Source: Alphaproteobacteria bacterium | GTDB taxonomy: Bacteria > Pseudomonadota > Alphaproteobacteria > Rs-D84 | NCBI GenBank assembly: GCA_017503725.1 | Contig: JAFVSL010000008.1 | Location: 62,001-126,000 of the forward strand | DNA length: 64,000 nt | Reading direction: 5' to 3' | Shown here: positions 40,026 through 47,734 of the stretch, one piece after another | Position numbering within the stretch: position 1 is the first letter of the stretch | Layout: every line of letters begins with the position of its first letter | Position numbers and translations under genes: made by a program | Notes under the pieces: generated by a model | Databases searched by the model: none | What the model was told of the DNA's origin: nothing | Seen by the model: the letters and a program-made list of their open reading frames with translations, nothing else

Positions 40026-41237
40026 ATGAAAAGAATTTTTATTTGGGTGCTGTTTATTTGTATGTTGGCGTCTGCGCTGGGGTATATTTTATACAGGTAT
40101 AATCGTATGCGTATGGAAAATCAAAAATACAATGCGCCAACAAATGTTAATCCAATTGAAATAATAGATGTAAATGAATTAGAGGCGCGTGCATCAATGG
40201 TTATTCCGCGTGGCGGGTTTGACTATATTGCGGGCGGGGCCGAATCGGAAAAAACATTGCAACGCAATGTAAGTGCATTTGATGACATTGATATCGTTCC
40301 ACGTGTTTTGCGTGGTGTGGATAAACCGGATTTAAAAACGTCAGTATTGGGAATAGATATTTCTTTGCCGGTGATAATTGCGCCGGCGGCGGCACATGGA
40401 TTGGCGCACATCTCGGCCGAGGCCGGAACCGCACGCGGTGCCGCAGCGGTTGATACAATTATGGCAATCAGTAATTATGCCAGTTCATCGTTGCGTGATA
40501 TCGCGGTGGCGGGTGGGGGCGCACCACAATGGTTTCAACTATACCTTAGCAAGGATGATGCGTTTAATCGCCAGATTGTAAGGCTGGCCGAAAGTTTGGG
40601 GATGCGTGCGATTGTTCTGACGGTTGATGCGCCGGTTGGTGGAAACAGATTTCGGGATGCAAAAAATGATTTTAAATTTCCATTGGCGTTGCCGAATGTT
40701 GCAAAAAAGTCTGGTGGTACCAAAGGGCAGGGGATTGGTGCCATATTTGCCGCCGCACAAAACCGATTCGCATCTGATACGGTGCGGTATGTAAAATCTT
40801 TTACGCGGTTGCCCGTAATTGTAAAGGGGATTCAGCATCCCGATGATGCGGATGCGGCAATCGCGGCGGGCGCAGATGCGGTATGGGTATCTAATCACGG
40901 TGGACGGCAACTGGACGGCGCACCCGCATCGATTGAGGTTCTGCCCGAAATTGCCGCGCGTGTAAACAAACGTGTTCCCATTATTTTTGATAGTGGTATC
41001 AGAAATGGCACGCATATATTCAAGGCGATTGCCGCGGGTGCGGATGTGGTTGCGATTGGGCGTCCGGTGATTTATGCATTATCCCTGGGGGGATGGATGG
41101 GTGTTGTATCCTTGTTTGATTATCTGAAACAAGATTTGTCGCGTGTAATGACTTTGGCGGGCGCGCAGACGGTTGAAGATATAAAAAACACAGAATTACG
41201 TCCAAAATGTATGTCGGTTAGATGTACGGAATTATAA
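40026..41237 (+). CDS. Membrane-anchored FMN-dependent alpha-hydroxyacid dehydrogenase
   Basis: The 403-aa protein has an N-terminal helix (about 4-22) not removed by an obvious cleavage site. The FMN TIM barrel follows: D-Y-I-A-G-G-A, P-V-I-I-A-P-A-A, L-T-V-D-A-P, I-V-K-G-I and the catalytic block S-N-H-G-G-R-Q-L-D-G. D-S-G-I-R-N-G and A-I-G-R-P binding loops are also present. Family members oxidise L-lactate, glycolate or mandelate. L-lactate dehydrogenase (LldD-like) feeding the quinone pool is the likeliest role but the substrate is not settled. The anchor helix is uncommon. Confidence 0.85.
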   Translation: MKRIFIWVLFICMLASALGYILYRYNRMRMENQKYNAPTNVNPIEIIDVNELEARASMVIPRGGFDYIAGGAESEKTLQRNVSAFDDIDIVPRVLRGVDKPDLKTSVLGIDISLPVIIAPAAAHGLAHISAEAGTARGAAAVDTIMAISNYASSSLRDIAVAGGGAPQWFQLYLSKDDAFNRQIVRLAESLGMRAIVLTVDAPVGGNRFRDAKNDFKFPLALPNVAKKSGGTKGQGIGAIFAAAQNRFASDTVRYVKSFTRLPVIVKGIQHPDDADAAIAAGADAVWVSNHGGRQLDGAPASIEVLPEIAARVNKRVPIIFDSGIRNGTHIFKAIAAGADVVAIGRPVIYALSLGGWMGVVSLFDYLKQDLSRVMTLAGAQTVEDIKNTELRPKCMSVRCTEL

Positions 41238-41241
41238 AAAC

Positions 41242-41270
41242 TTGCCATAATATATAAAAACTAATATAAT
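41242..41270 (+). promoter_or_regulatory. Promoter of leader copy 5
   Basis: TTGCCA (41242-41247), 17 nt, TATAAT (41265-41270). Confidence 0.8.
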
Positions 41271-41275
41271 TGGTA

Positions 41276-41453
41276 TGAATCACTTGGATGGTTCGGGGTG
41301 TCGTAACCCTTATAAAATGGCGTCCGTAGGGACGGTAAAGGACTCCTGCAATACAAAAAAGGCAGGAGGGTCCGTGTTATATATTGAAGGCACGGCACTA
41401 TTTCCATTTTAATAGTTACGAACCTCCTGCCACCGGATTTGGTGGTTTTTTCT
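41276..41453 (+). promoter_or_regulatory. Attenuator-like structured 5' leader, copy 5 (short form)
   Basis: Core GGTTCGGGGTGTCGTAACCC (41290-41309). Hairpin CGTCC GTAG GGACG at 41321-41334. Switch: CTCCTGC (41343-41349) or CCTCCTGCC (41423-41431) can pair with GGCAGGAGG (41361-41369). The downstream partner shares two bases with terminator CCACC/GGTGG (41430-41445), followed by six T. The switch strands differ in sequence from copy 2 (CCTGC against CCAAC) while pairing is kept on all three strands, which is compensatory change. Confidence 0.82.
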
Positions 41454-41477
41454 TGAAAAAATGCAAGGGGGCGAACT

Positions 41478-42086
41478 GTGAAAAAGATTCTTATATTTGG
41501 TTGCTTGATAATGTCGGTGGTAATTTTTGATACAAAGGCTGGGCGGTGGTTGACGCCGTGTACGATGTATAGTGTGAATGATGGATATGAGGTTAATAAC
41601 TATTATGGGACCAGTTGTATGTTGATTGAAGATATAGAATATAATGGTGTTTTATGTTCGGATGTTTTAGATGATAGTGACTGGGATGGTTTTTTGTGGA
41701 CCATAGATGATATTAATACCGATTGTAATATTGTTATTGATGTGGATGCGGGTATGTATGGAACTTTGAGCGTTTCAGAGAATGCAGATGTTAATTTTTA
41801 TGAATCGGATTGTACCGATGGATATTGTCCCGGGGTGAATATATCGGTTAGTTATGGGGATATATATGCGTCGGTACAAGAATCGGGGACTTTTTTTAAT
41901 CAGTATGGATTAGAGTCTTGCCCAGGAACGGATTTTGATTGCGTTGATGGATATTGTGGAAGTGTATATTCAGACTATAATTCAACATCTGCATCAGATT
42001 GTTGGTTTGAAGATTATGATGGTGGCGTGTACGCAGATGCAAGTGGTAGGTTTTTATTAAATGGAACTTGCTTTTATGAAGAGTGA
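41478..42086 (+). CDS. Exported Cys-rich acidic protein with family B-like C-terminus
   Basis: The 202-aa protein starts at GTG with GGGGGCG upstream and has a signal peptide about 1-21 (ending KA). The mature part is strongly acidic (many D/E and Y) with about a dozen cysteines, often in D-G-Y-C-[PG] units (TDGYCPG, VDGYCGS). The end reads D-C-W-F-E-D-Y-D-G-G-V-Y-A-D-A-S-G-R-F, then N-G-T-C. This aligns with the family B block C-x-M-Y-A...Y-x-D-x-x-G-x-Y/F...C. It is the only gene under leader copy 5. Function unknown. Confidence 0.75.
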   Translation: MKKILIFGCLIMSVVIFDTKAGRWLTPCTMYSVNDGYEVNNYYGTSCMLIEDIEYNGVLCSDVLDDSDWDGFLWTIDDINTDCNIVIDVDAGMYGTLSVSENADVNFYESDCTDGYCPGVNISVSYGDIYASVQESGTFFNQYGLESCPGTDFDCVDGYCGSVYSDYNSTSASDCWFEDYDGGVYADASGRFLLNGTCFYEE

Positions 42087-42107
42087 TCTTGTAAACGATA
42101 TAAAAAC

Positions 42108-42135
42108 TTGCATTTTGTGTAAAAATGTCTATAAT
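42108..42135 (+). promoter_or_regulatory. Promoter of tRNA-Lys
   Basis: TTGCAT (42108-42113), 16 nt, TATAAT (42130-42135). Confidence 0.65.
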
Positions 42136-42166
42136 TAGCCCCGTTCTGAAAAAGAATTTCAGTTCT

Positions 42167-42242
42167 GGATGCGTAGCTCAGTTGGTAGAGCAACTGACTC
42201 TTAATCAGTGGGTCCAGGGTTCGAGTCCCTGCGCGTCCACCA
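42167..42242 (+). tRNA. tRNA-Lys (anticodon CUU)
   Basis: Acceptor GGATGCG/CGCGTCC (one T-G pair), D-arm GTAGCTCAGTTGGTAGAGC, anticodon loop CTCTTAA within ACTGA/TCAGT, T-arm with GGTTCGAGTCC and an encoded CCA. Anticodon CTT reads AAG. Confidence 0.97.
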
Positions 42243-42271
42243 GAAATAAACGGTCACGGTGTGGCCGTTTT
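42235..42271 (+). repeat. Direct repeat: tRNA-Lys 3' end plus terminator, first copy
   Basis: GTCCACCAGAAATAAACGG and the following terminator stem CGGTCAC/GTGGCCG with T-run form a 37-bp block repeated exactly at 42421-42457. Confidence 0.85.
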
Positions 42272-42420
42272 TTTATGGTGTTGGACCAAGCGGACGAGAA
42301 CCCGTAAAAGGGTTCGGAACGCCAGTTGACGAGAACAAGCGTATGCGCCGTTCGAGTCTTACGTAGTGAATGGGGCCCATAGAGCGAATGCGAATATGGG
42401 GATTTACAGTCCCAAGCCAA
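42272..42420 (+). other. Unexplained 149-bp insert between tRNA-Lys 3'-end repeats
   Basis: This stretch contains GACGAGAAC twice, hairpin GAACCCGTAAAAGGGTTC, a T-loop-like GTTCGAGTC (about 42351-42359) and a weak T-arm-like GGGGATTTACAGTCCC just before the second repeat. No complete cloverleaf can be folded by eye, and no coding frame is credible. It may be a decayed second tRNA from a tandem duplication, or a scar of an element that used the tRNA 3' end as an attachment site. Confidence 0.4.
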
Positions 42421-42457
42421 GTCCACCAGAAATAAACGGTCACGGTGTGGCCGTTTT
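42421..42457 (+). repeat. Direct repeat: tRNA-Lys 3' end plus terminator, second copy
   Basis: Exact second copy of 42235-42271, including CCA and the transcription terminator, 186 bp downstream. From here to 42586 there is only AT-rich upstream sequence of the next gene. Confidence 0.85.
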
Positions 42458-42586
42458 TCATTTCTTATCCTTTGATACTTTCCCCAGGGATTCATACCTA
42501 TGCAAATATTTATATTCGATTGATAGAATTAGGGTGTTGACATGAAACGAAAAACACAAAAAACAAAATCTATAAAAGGAGAGAAA

Positions 42587-43198
42587 ATGAAAAAATTAGC
42601 AATATCAACACTGGCGGTGTTATTGGCGTGCCCTGCGTTCGCTATGAATAACCCAAACCAGGGCAGCAGTTGGACAATGTGGGGTATGGACCCATATGTC
42701 GGTTTACGTGGTGGTGCATCATATACAAACTTGAACTATCGCTATAACGGGCAAAAAGAATCTTTGACGGATACGGTTCTGCAAGGTCGTGCAGCGTTGG
42801 GTTTAGAAGTTTGTGATAAAATGCGCGCTGAAATCGAATGGTCTATATTCGGTAAATTGGAAGATACCGAAAACTTTGGCAGTGTCGGCGATGCAAAAAT
42901 CAAAGCGAAAATGCAGACATTGTTAATGAACGGTTATTGGGAATTTGGACCATATGAAATTGTTCGTCCATTCTTTGGTATGGGTGCCGGTGTTGCGTTC
43001 ACAGATATCACACGCAGCGGTACATTGGTTCCACATCACGGCAACAGCAAGACATCGTTTTCAGCAATGGGAACAATGGGTGTAACGTTTGATATGAAAC
43101 GTTTCGCCGTTGATTTGGCCGCACGCTATAACTATGTAGATGTTAATTCAGGTCTGCATAATTTTGGTGGCGATGTTGGTATCCGCTTTATGTTCTAA
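42587..43198 (+). CDS. OmpA/OmpW-like outer-membrane barrel
   Basis: The protein has about 203 aa. Its signal peptide (about 1-20, AFA) is followed by paired strands with G-x-R-G-G-A-S-Y, F-F-G-M-G-A-G-V-A-F, F-A-V-D-L-A-A-R-Y-N-Y-V-D and terminal Phe (IRFMF). This fits an 8-strand barrel similar to surface antigens of alphaproteobacteria. ATG 42587 has AAAGGAGAG directly upstream; the ORF extension to 42542 has no SD. Confidence 0.8.
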   Translation: MKKLAISTLAVLLACPAFAMNNPNQGSSWTMWGMDPYVGLRGGASYTNLNYRYNGQKESLTDTVLQGRAALGLEVCDKMRAEIEWSIFGKLEDTENFGSVGDAKIKAKMQTLLMNGYWEFGPYEIVRPFFGMGAGVAFTDITRSGTLVPHHGNSKTSFSAMGTMGVTFDMKRFAVDLAARYNYVDVNSGLHNFGGDVGIRFMF

Positions 43199-43220
43199 GT
43201 ATGACATTTCGTTCATATGG

Positions 43221-43247
43221 GCGCCGGCAGATTTTGCCGGCGTTTTA
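43221..43247 (+). terminator. Terminator after the 42587 barrel gene
   Basis: CGCCGGCA/TGCCGGCG with ATTT loop, followed by TTTTAT. Confidence 0.75.
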
Positions 43248-43265
43248 TATGTCATTGTACGATAT

Positions 43266-43295
43266 AAAAATACCCCACTGTTATGTGGGGTGTTT
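43266..43295 (-). terminator. Terminator of the 43296 minus-strand gene
   Basis: Stem ACCCCAC/GTGGGGT. On the minus strand it is followed by ATTTTTATAT. The plus-strand side also has TTTTTATT, so it may work both ways. Confidence 0.65.
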
Positions 43296-43655
43296 TTATT
43301 TTGTTAATTTAGCCAGGGCCAGTTTCCCCAGGAATGCCGATTCGATATCCCCAAGCAGTGACAGGTCCCCTTCGTTTAAATCATCATCGTTTTGCAACTT
43401 TTCCAGATATTCAATAATTGTGTTGCACATCTTTACCAAATCTTTGCTTATCAATTTTGGATTTAATAAGTCGGGTTTAAATATATTTTTTTTATTTAAT
43501 GCCATAAAGTGCGATTCGGCAATGTTGTCTGCAAATGTATCCAGATCTTCGGTCAGGCGGTCGTATAATAAATGTTCTGAATACGAATCGGTTGACCAAT
43601 GATTTATTTTACAGGCGTATTTAAACGCGATTAAATGCTGCATAAGTATATACAT
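43296..43655 (-). CDS. Ferritin-like/DUF5856-type small protein
   Basis: The 119-aa all-helical protein has no signal peptide. The pattern is F-K-Y-A-C-K-I-N-H-W-S-T-D-S-Y-S-E-H-L-L-Y-D-R-L-T-E-D-L, then A-D-N-I-A-E-S. This resembles the first two helices of Dps/ferritin-like proteins (H-W...E-H...D) and phage-encoded DUF5856. Whether the metal centre is complete cannot be judged by eye. It stands alone between convergent terminators. Confidence 0.55.
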   Translation of the reverse strand: MYILMQHLIAFKYACKINHWSTDSYSEHLLYDRLTEDLDTFADNIAESHFMALNKKNIFKPDLLNPKLISKDLVKMCNTIIEYLEKLQNDDDLNEGDLSLLGDIESAFLGKLALAKLTK

Positions 43656-43846
43656 CTTGTATCCTTTTTTTGTTGTTTGTTATGTGTGTATAAAATATCA
43701 ATTTTCTATAAGTAAAAATACAGGTGTCTATTCCCACGCTATACGCATAAAATCCGCCATTTTTTAGGTAATCATACCTGGCGAAAAGTAAGGTTTTTTG
43801 TTATACAATATGTTGCGTAACCATAAGGAACAAAAGGAGAACTCTT

Positions 43847-44398
43847 ATGAAAAACGCAATGAAAAAAATGTTTATGTTTGCATCTGTGTTGGGTGTTGCG
43901 GCGCTGTTAAGTGCCTGTACGGGATGCCCAGAAAAGAAAGCACACCATCATAAAAAAGCGGTATATGCACAGCCGGTTGAAATGATTGAAAGTGATACGG
44001 TTGTGGTGTATCAGACATATGAAAACGCCGATGTTGATAAAGTTTATGCAAAAATGTACACACGCAGCAGTCACGGTGGTACATCTTATATGGGGCATAT
44101 CAAATTCCACGATACTGACAATGGCTTGAAAATGGTTGTTGATTTGAAAGATCTGCGCCCGGGTGTGCCATATACCATTAAATTGGCCAAGTGTGGCGTA
44201 TGTGCATATGGTGAAACAGGGTGCTGTAACAAAACACCAATCAATGTTAAATTGCCAATGCTTGAAACCGGTATGAGCCGTAAATTAGACCAAACGTTTA
44301 TGATTCAGGGTATGAGTGCCGCACAATTAAACGGTGCAAAAATCTGGCTGGAACGTGACGGTGGCTATAAAGCCGGATGGGGCAAATTAGAAAAATAA
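43847..44398 (+). CDS. Lipoprotein with SodC-like fold, metal site absent
   Basis: The 183-aa protein has lipobox L-L-S-A-C at about 20-24, followed by a His/Lys-rich stretch (KKAHHHKK). The body has Y-M-G-H-I-K-F-H-D-T-D-N-G-L-K-M-V-V-D-L-K-D-L-R-P-G-V-P-Y-T-I-K. This is the Greek-key pattern of Cu/Zn superoxide dismutases without the H-x-H copper ligands. Extra cysteines (CGVC, GCC) could form disulfides. Structural resemblance is inferred from the motif spacing. SD AAAGGAG. Confidence 0.6.
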   Translation: MKNAMKKMFMFASVLGVAALLSACTGCPEKKAHHHKKAVYAQPVEMIESDTVVVYQTYENADVDKVYAKMYTRSSHGGTSYMGHIKFHDTDNGLKMVVDLKDLRPGVPYTIKLAKCGVCAYGETGCCNKTPINVKLPMLETGMSRKLDQTFMIQGMSAAQLNGAKIWLERDGGYKAGWGKLEK

Positions 44399-44422
44399 TA
44401 TTTATTGTGATGCATAAACATA

Positions 44423-44450
44423 AATCCCGGATTGTTCCGGGATTATTTTT
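44423..44450 (+). terminator. Terminator after the SodC-like lipoprotein gene
   Basis: ATCCCGGA/TCCGGGAT with TTGT loop, followed by TATTTTTG. Confidence 0.8.
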
Positions 44451-44459
44451 GTTTTTACT

Positions 44460-45998
44460 TTGGGATTGTTTTCTTATGTGCTAGTGTTTGAAATCAGAGA
44501 AAAGATTTTGGACAACACTGCATACGATATTTATGGCACGGTTATTACAAACACTACATATCTTATGGATAAAGATGTGGTGGTTCATTCGTATGCAGAA
44601 TTTAATGTGCCGGATATCGTTTTGGTTGGATCACGCGTTCTGGAAAATTCTGGTGATGTGTTCGTTTCTGGACAGATTGAGGTTTGTGATAATTGCAGGC
44701 TCGAAATATATAATCGGGGCGGTTTTAACGCGTCTTTTAAATTGGGAAATAACGCAAGTGTTGTTCAAGTTGTTTCCGAGACTAGGGATTTGAACGCAAT
44801 AGATTTTAATGTTGATTACGATATCCTGGTTGTTAATGCCGATGCTATAAATTTGTCAGATGTTATGCACCTGGGGGATGCCGCGCGCAAGATTTATTTG
44901 CGCGATTCGTTTGTTCTGTGGGATGTTGGGGATATTAATTCACATAATCTTAGTCTGGATGGGGATATTAGGTTGGGGCTGGATAATATCGAATCGGTTT
45001 TGAATGTGCCAATTTTGATGGATGTATCCCCGGATACTTATGTTCAGGTTGTGTCTGGCGGACGGATAAATCCATTGTTTGCGATGAAGACTTTTGTTGA
45101 AAATGATAATACATATGTCAAATTTATTCGGGAAACAGATTACACAAAATTCCTTGATTATAATCTGGGGACATTTATAAATTCATTGCGTGCCGATGAT
45201 GGGGCAAATGGATTGGTTGTGGCATTGGATAATGCGCTATCGATGGATGATATAAATAAAATAATGGCGGATTCTGTGCGTATAGCGCCAATAAATATGA
45301 TGTATGCCGTAACGGCATTTAATGTGTTTGATATGAATGATTTTAATTGTGAAAACACATTTGGTGCATCTTATATGTTGTTCGAAGATACGGCGATTTA
45401 TGGCGCCGTGTTGCGTGGTGGTATAAATATTGGTCAAATGGACGCGGGGCTTGGGATTTATGCTAATCTGTTAAATGCCACCGATTCGTTTGAAGAATAT
45501 TCAGGTTTTATGATTGGTGCAAATTTAATGGGTAAATATGAAAATGATTTTGGTTTCTTGCGCGGGAAGGTTGGTGGAAATATGACGCGCTTTGATATGG
45601 CGAATGTATTTGATGGAATCGAATCGGTTGATAATCCGGTGGGGTATTCGCTATATGGCGCGATTGATGTCGGACATAATTTTAGATCGACAAACGATTT
45701 ATCCGTTGCGCCATATGTTGGAATTGGCACAAATCATATAGAAATATTGCGTGATGCGGAAACAAAGTATTTCGGGCGTATTGGTACAGATGTTAGTTAT
45801 TCCTTTGAAATGTTGGGGATAAAATATGACTATGGTGTGCGCTTTGGTTTGGTGTCTAATGGTGATTTAATTGTTGGTGGTCGTGCGCATTTTATGTCTG
45901 ATATGGATATGATTGGTGGACACGTTGGAATTGATTGCATAGACAATAAAAATGGGCGGGGATATAAAATCACCGCCGGTATAGATTTAAAATTTTAA
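44460..45998 (+). CDS. Autotransporter-like barrel protein without a clear start (possible 5' truncation)
   Basis: The 512-residue frame begins with a weak TTG. The in-frame stop at 44421 lies inside the preceding terminator region, and there is no ATG, SD or signal peptide. Residues about 20-230 look like an autotransporter passenger (NTTYLMDKDVVVHS, LENSGDVFVSGQIEV, beta-helix rungs). Residues about 270-512 resemble an autotransporter barrel with a Phe end (GIDLKF). The hydrophobic start (GLFSYVLVFEI) is too short for an export signal. It may be a decayed gene whose 5' end was replaced; the rest of the frame is intact. Confidence 0.6.
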   Translation: MGLFSYVLVFEIREKILDNTAYDIYGTVITNTTYLMDKDVVVHSYAEFNVPDIVLVGSRVLENSGDVFVSGQIEVCDNCRLEIYNRGGFNASFKLGNNASVVQVVSETRDLNAIDFNVDYDILVVNADAINLSDVMHLGDAARKIYLRDSFVLWDVGDINSHNLSLDGDIRLGLDNIESVLNVPILMDVSPDTYVQVVSGGRINPLFAMKTFVENDNTYVKFIRETDYTKFLDYNLGTFINSLRADDGANGLVVALDNALSMDDINKIMADSVRIAPINMMYAVTAFNVFDMNDFNCENTFGASYMLFEDTAIYGAVLRGGINIGQMDAGLGIYANLLNATDSFEEYSGFMIGANLMGKYENDFGFLRGKVGGNMTRFDMANVFDGIESVDNPVGYSLYGAIDVGHNFRSTNDLSVAPYVGIGTNHIEILRDAETKYFGRIGTDVSYSFEMLGIKYDYGVRFGLVSNGDLIVGGRAHFMSDMDMIGGHVGIDCIDNKNGRGYKITAGIDLKF

Positions 45999-46003
45999 TT
46001 TAA

Positions 46004-47308
46004 TTATTTAGTAATTTTACCACGCAGGGATGCCTTGTTCGCGGCGGTAATTTCAATGTTGGCCAATGTTGGTGCGTCGCCCGTGTCGGGGCGGGCAACA
46101 ATGCATTGTTGCATATATGGCGTGCGATAGACTAAATGACGACCCGTTTTATCGGCCCCTTCGCACAGACAGGACAATGTTTTTCCCACGCAACTTTCGT
46201 TAAAGGCGCGCTGTATTTCATTTAATGTCGTGTCCAGGATTGCCAGGCGATCTGATTTTATGTTTTCTGGGATTTGGTTGGGCATAATTGCGGCCGCCGT
46301 GTGTGGACGCGGTGAATACTTGAAACAATATGAATTGATATATCCAACACGTTTTGCAATATCGACCGTTTGTTCAAAATCCGAATCGGTTTCACCGGGA
46401 AATCCAACAATAAAGTCAGACGAGATTTGAATGTCAGAACGCGCACCGCGTAATTTTTTAATAATGGTTAAATACTGATCCAAATCATAAGGGCGATTCA
46501 TGCGACGCAAAACGTCGGGGGCGCCACTTTGAATTGGCATATTTAAAAATGGCAATAACTTGGGCTCTGTTTGAAACATTTCAATCAGGTCATCTGTCAT
46601 TTCAGTTGGATAACTGGATGTAAAGCGTATACGCATTATTTCCGGGATTTTTGCCGCTTCGCGAATCAAATCAGACAGGCGATATATGTGTCCGTTTTCA
46701 TCGGTATATTTATAACCATTTACATTTTGCCCCAGGAAACAAATTTCCACCGCACCTGTTTTGGCGGCGTGAATTGTATCGCGTACACAGTCTTCGAATT
46801 TGCGTGATATTTCGCGGCCACGTGTATATGGAACGATACAGTATGTGCAACAATGATTGCAGCCTTCTTGGATTGGAATATATGAAACAGTTGGTGATTT
46901 CACCATCTGGGGCAGGGAATCGAATTTTTCCAGACCACCCAAATCGATATTCAATAATTTGGCATCTGGGTTGTTCAGAATTTCCGGTAATTTGTGATAA
47001 GATTGCGGCCCTAAAACAAAATTCAAATCGGGTACACGTCGAAAAGCATCGGCCCCCGATTCGCGGGCAACGCATCCGACGATTCCCATCAGTGCAGATG
47101 ACTTTTTTGCACGTCTGATGCGGCCCAGGGCGGAATAGACTTTGTCGGTGGCTTTCGCCCGAACAGCACACGTATTTAGGATGATTATGTCGGCGTCGGA
47201 AACGTCGTCTGTACGCACGAAACCGTGGTGTTCCAGCATTGCCGCAATGCGCCATCCGTCATAAACATTCATCTGACAGCCAAATGTTTGAATAAAGAAT
47301 TTTTTCAT
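46004..47308 (-). CDS. miaB: tRNA-2-methylthio-N6-dimethylallyladenosine synthase
   Basis: The 434-aa protein has an N-terminal UPF0004 domain with F-G-C-Q-M-N, L-N-T-C-A-V-R and G-C-V-A-R. The radical-SAM motif is C-N-H-C-C-T-Y-C (C-x3-C-x2-C, preceded by IQEG), followed by V-P-Y-T-R-G-R-E and a C-terminal TRAM domain. It methylthiolates A37 of tRNAs using two 4Fe-4S clusters, which depend on the SUF genes found here. Confidence 0.95.
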   Translation of the reverse strand: MKKFFIQTFGCQMNVYDGWRIAAMLEHHGFVRTDDVSDADIIILNTCAVRAKATDKVYSALGRIRRAKKSSALMGIVGCVARESGADAFRRVPDLNFVLGPQSYHKLPEILNNPDAKLLNIDLGGLEKFDSLPQMVKSPTVSYIPIQEGCNHCCTYCIVPYTRGREISRKFEDCVRDTIHAAKTGAVEICFLGQNVNGYKYTDENGHIYRLSDLIREAAKIPEIMRIRFTSSYPTEMTDDLIEMFQTEPKLLPFLNMPIQSGAPDVLRRMNRPYDLDQYLTIIKKLRGARSDIQISSDFIVGFPGETDSDFEQTVDIAKRVGYINSYCFKYSPRPHTAAAIMPNQIPENIKSDRLAILDTTLNEIQRAFNESCVGKTLSCLCEGADKTGRHLVYRTPYMQQCIVARPDTGDAPTLANIEITAANKASLRGKITK

Positions 47309-47313
47309 AGTTA

Positions 47314-47490
47314 TTATTTCTTTTTTGTACGTTCGCTGCGTGTTTTGTATTTTTGTTGGTTTTTTATTTGTGCGTATTGTTTTTGTGCCATTGTGACCGA
47401 GTCTGGTGTAACAGGTTGTGATTTATATGTTGTTCCAAAGATTGGATCACTGATTGCGGTGATTACATTGATTGTTTTCTTTTTTGCCAT
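47314..47490 (-). CDS. Small basic protein of unknown function
   Basis: 58 aa, Lys/Thr/Gln-rich, with an unstructured basic end (RSERTKKK). ATG 47490 with GGGGAAAAAT upstream is preferred to the longer frame. It lies 5 nt upstream of miaB and may be in the same transcript. No family recognised. Confidence 0.5.
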   Translation of the reverse strand: MAKKKTINVITAISDPIFGTTYKSQPVTPDSVTMAQKQYAQIKNQQKYKTRSERTKKK

Positions 47491-47506
47491 ATTTTTCCCC
47501 TTTGGT

Positions 47507-47725
47507 TTATATTTTTTTTGTATATGTGTGTTTAAAGTGATGCTGAATTTGGCGATATTTTGCATTACAGTTGCGCCAAGCCTGTTTAGCGGCGTATTCA
47601 CGTTCGCGGGCGCGTACACGGATACGCGCCTCATCCGTTTTCATTTCGTTTAAGATATGCAACATTGAATACACTTCAACCTCACTTTGTTTTATTAGTT
47701 TAAGTGCCAAGTCTGGTATGGTCAT
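47507..47725 (-). CDS. Small helical protein of unknown function
   Basis: 72 aa, predicted helical, Arg/Lys-rich in the second half (ARIRVRAREREYAAKQAWRN). It starts 9 nt after the gatB stop and ends 16 nt before the next small gene, so the order gatB-47507-47314-miaB looks like one transcript. No recognised domain. Confidence 0.45.
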   Translation of the reverse strand: MTIPDLALKLIKQSEVEVYSMLHILNEMKTDEARIRVRAREREYAAKQAWRNCNAKYRQIQHHFKHTYTKKI

Positions 47726-47734
47726 AGGTATCCG

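Noticed and set aside
42205-42495. 96-codon minus-strand frame with a repeated KRPHRDRLFLVD phrase
   Set aside because: It is antisense to tRNA-Lys and its duplicated 3' end; the repeat in the protein is just the DNA repeat, and no SD is present.
44460-45998. Calling the autotransporter-like gene a definite pseudogene
   Set aside because: The frame is open over 512 codons without internal stops; only the start is doubtful.
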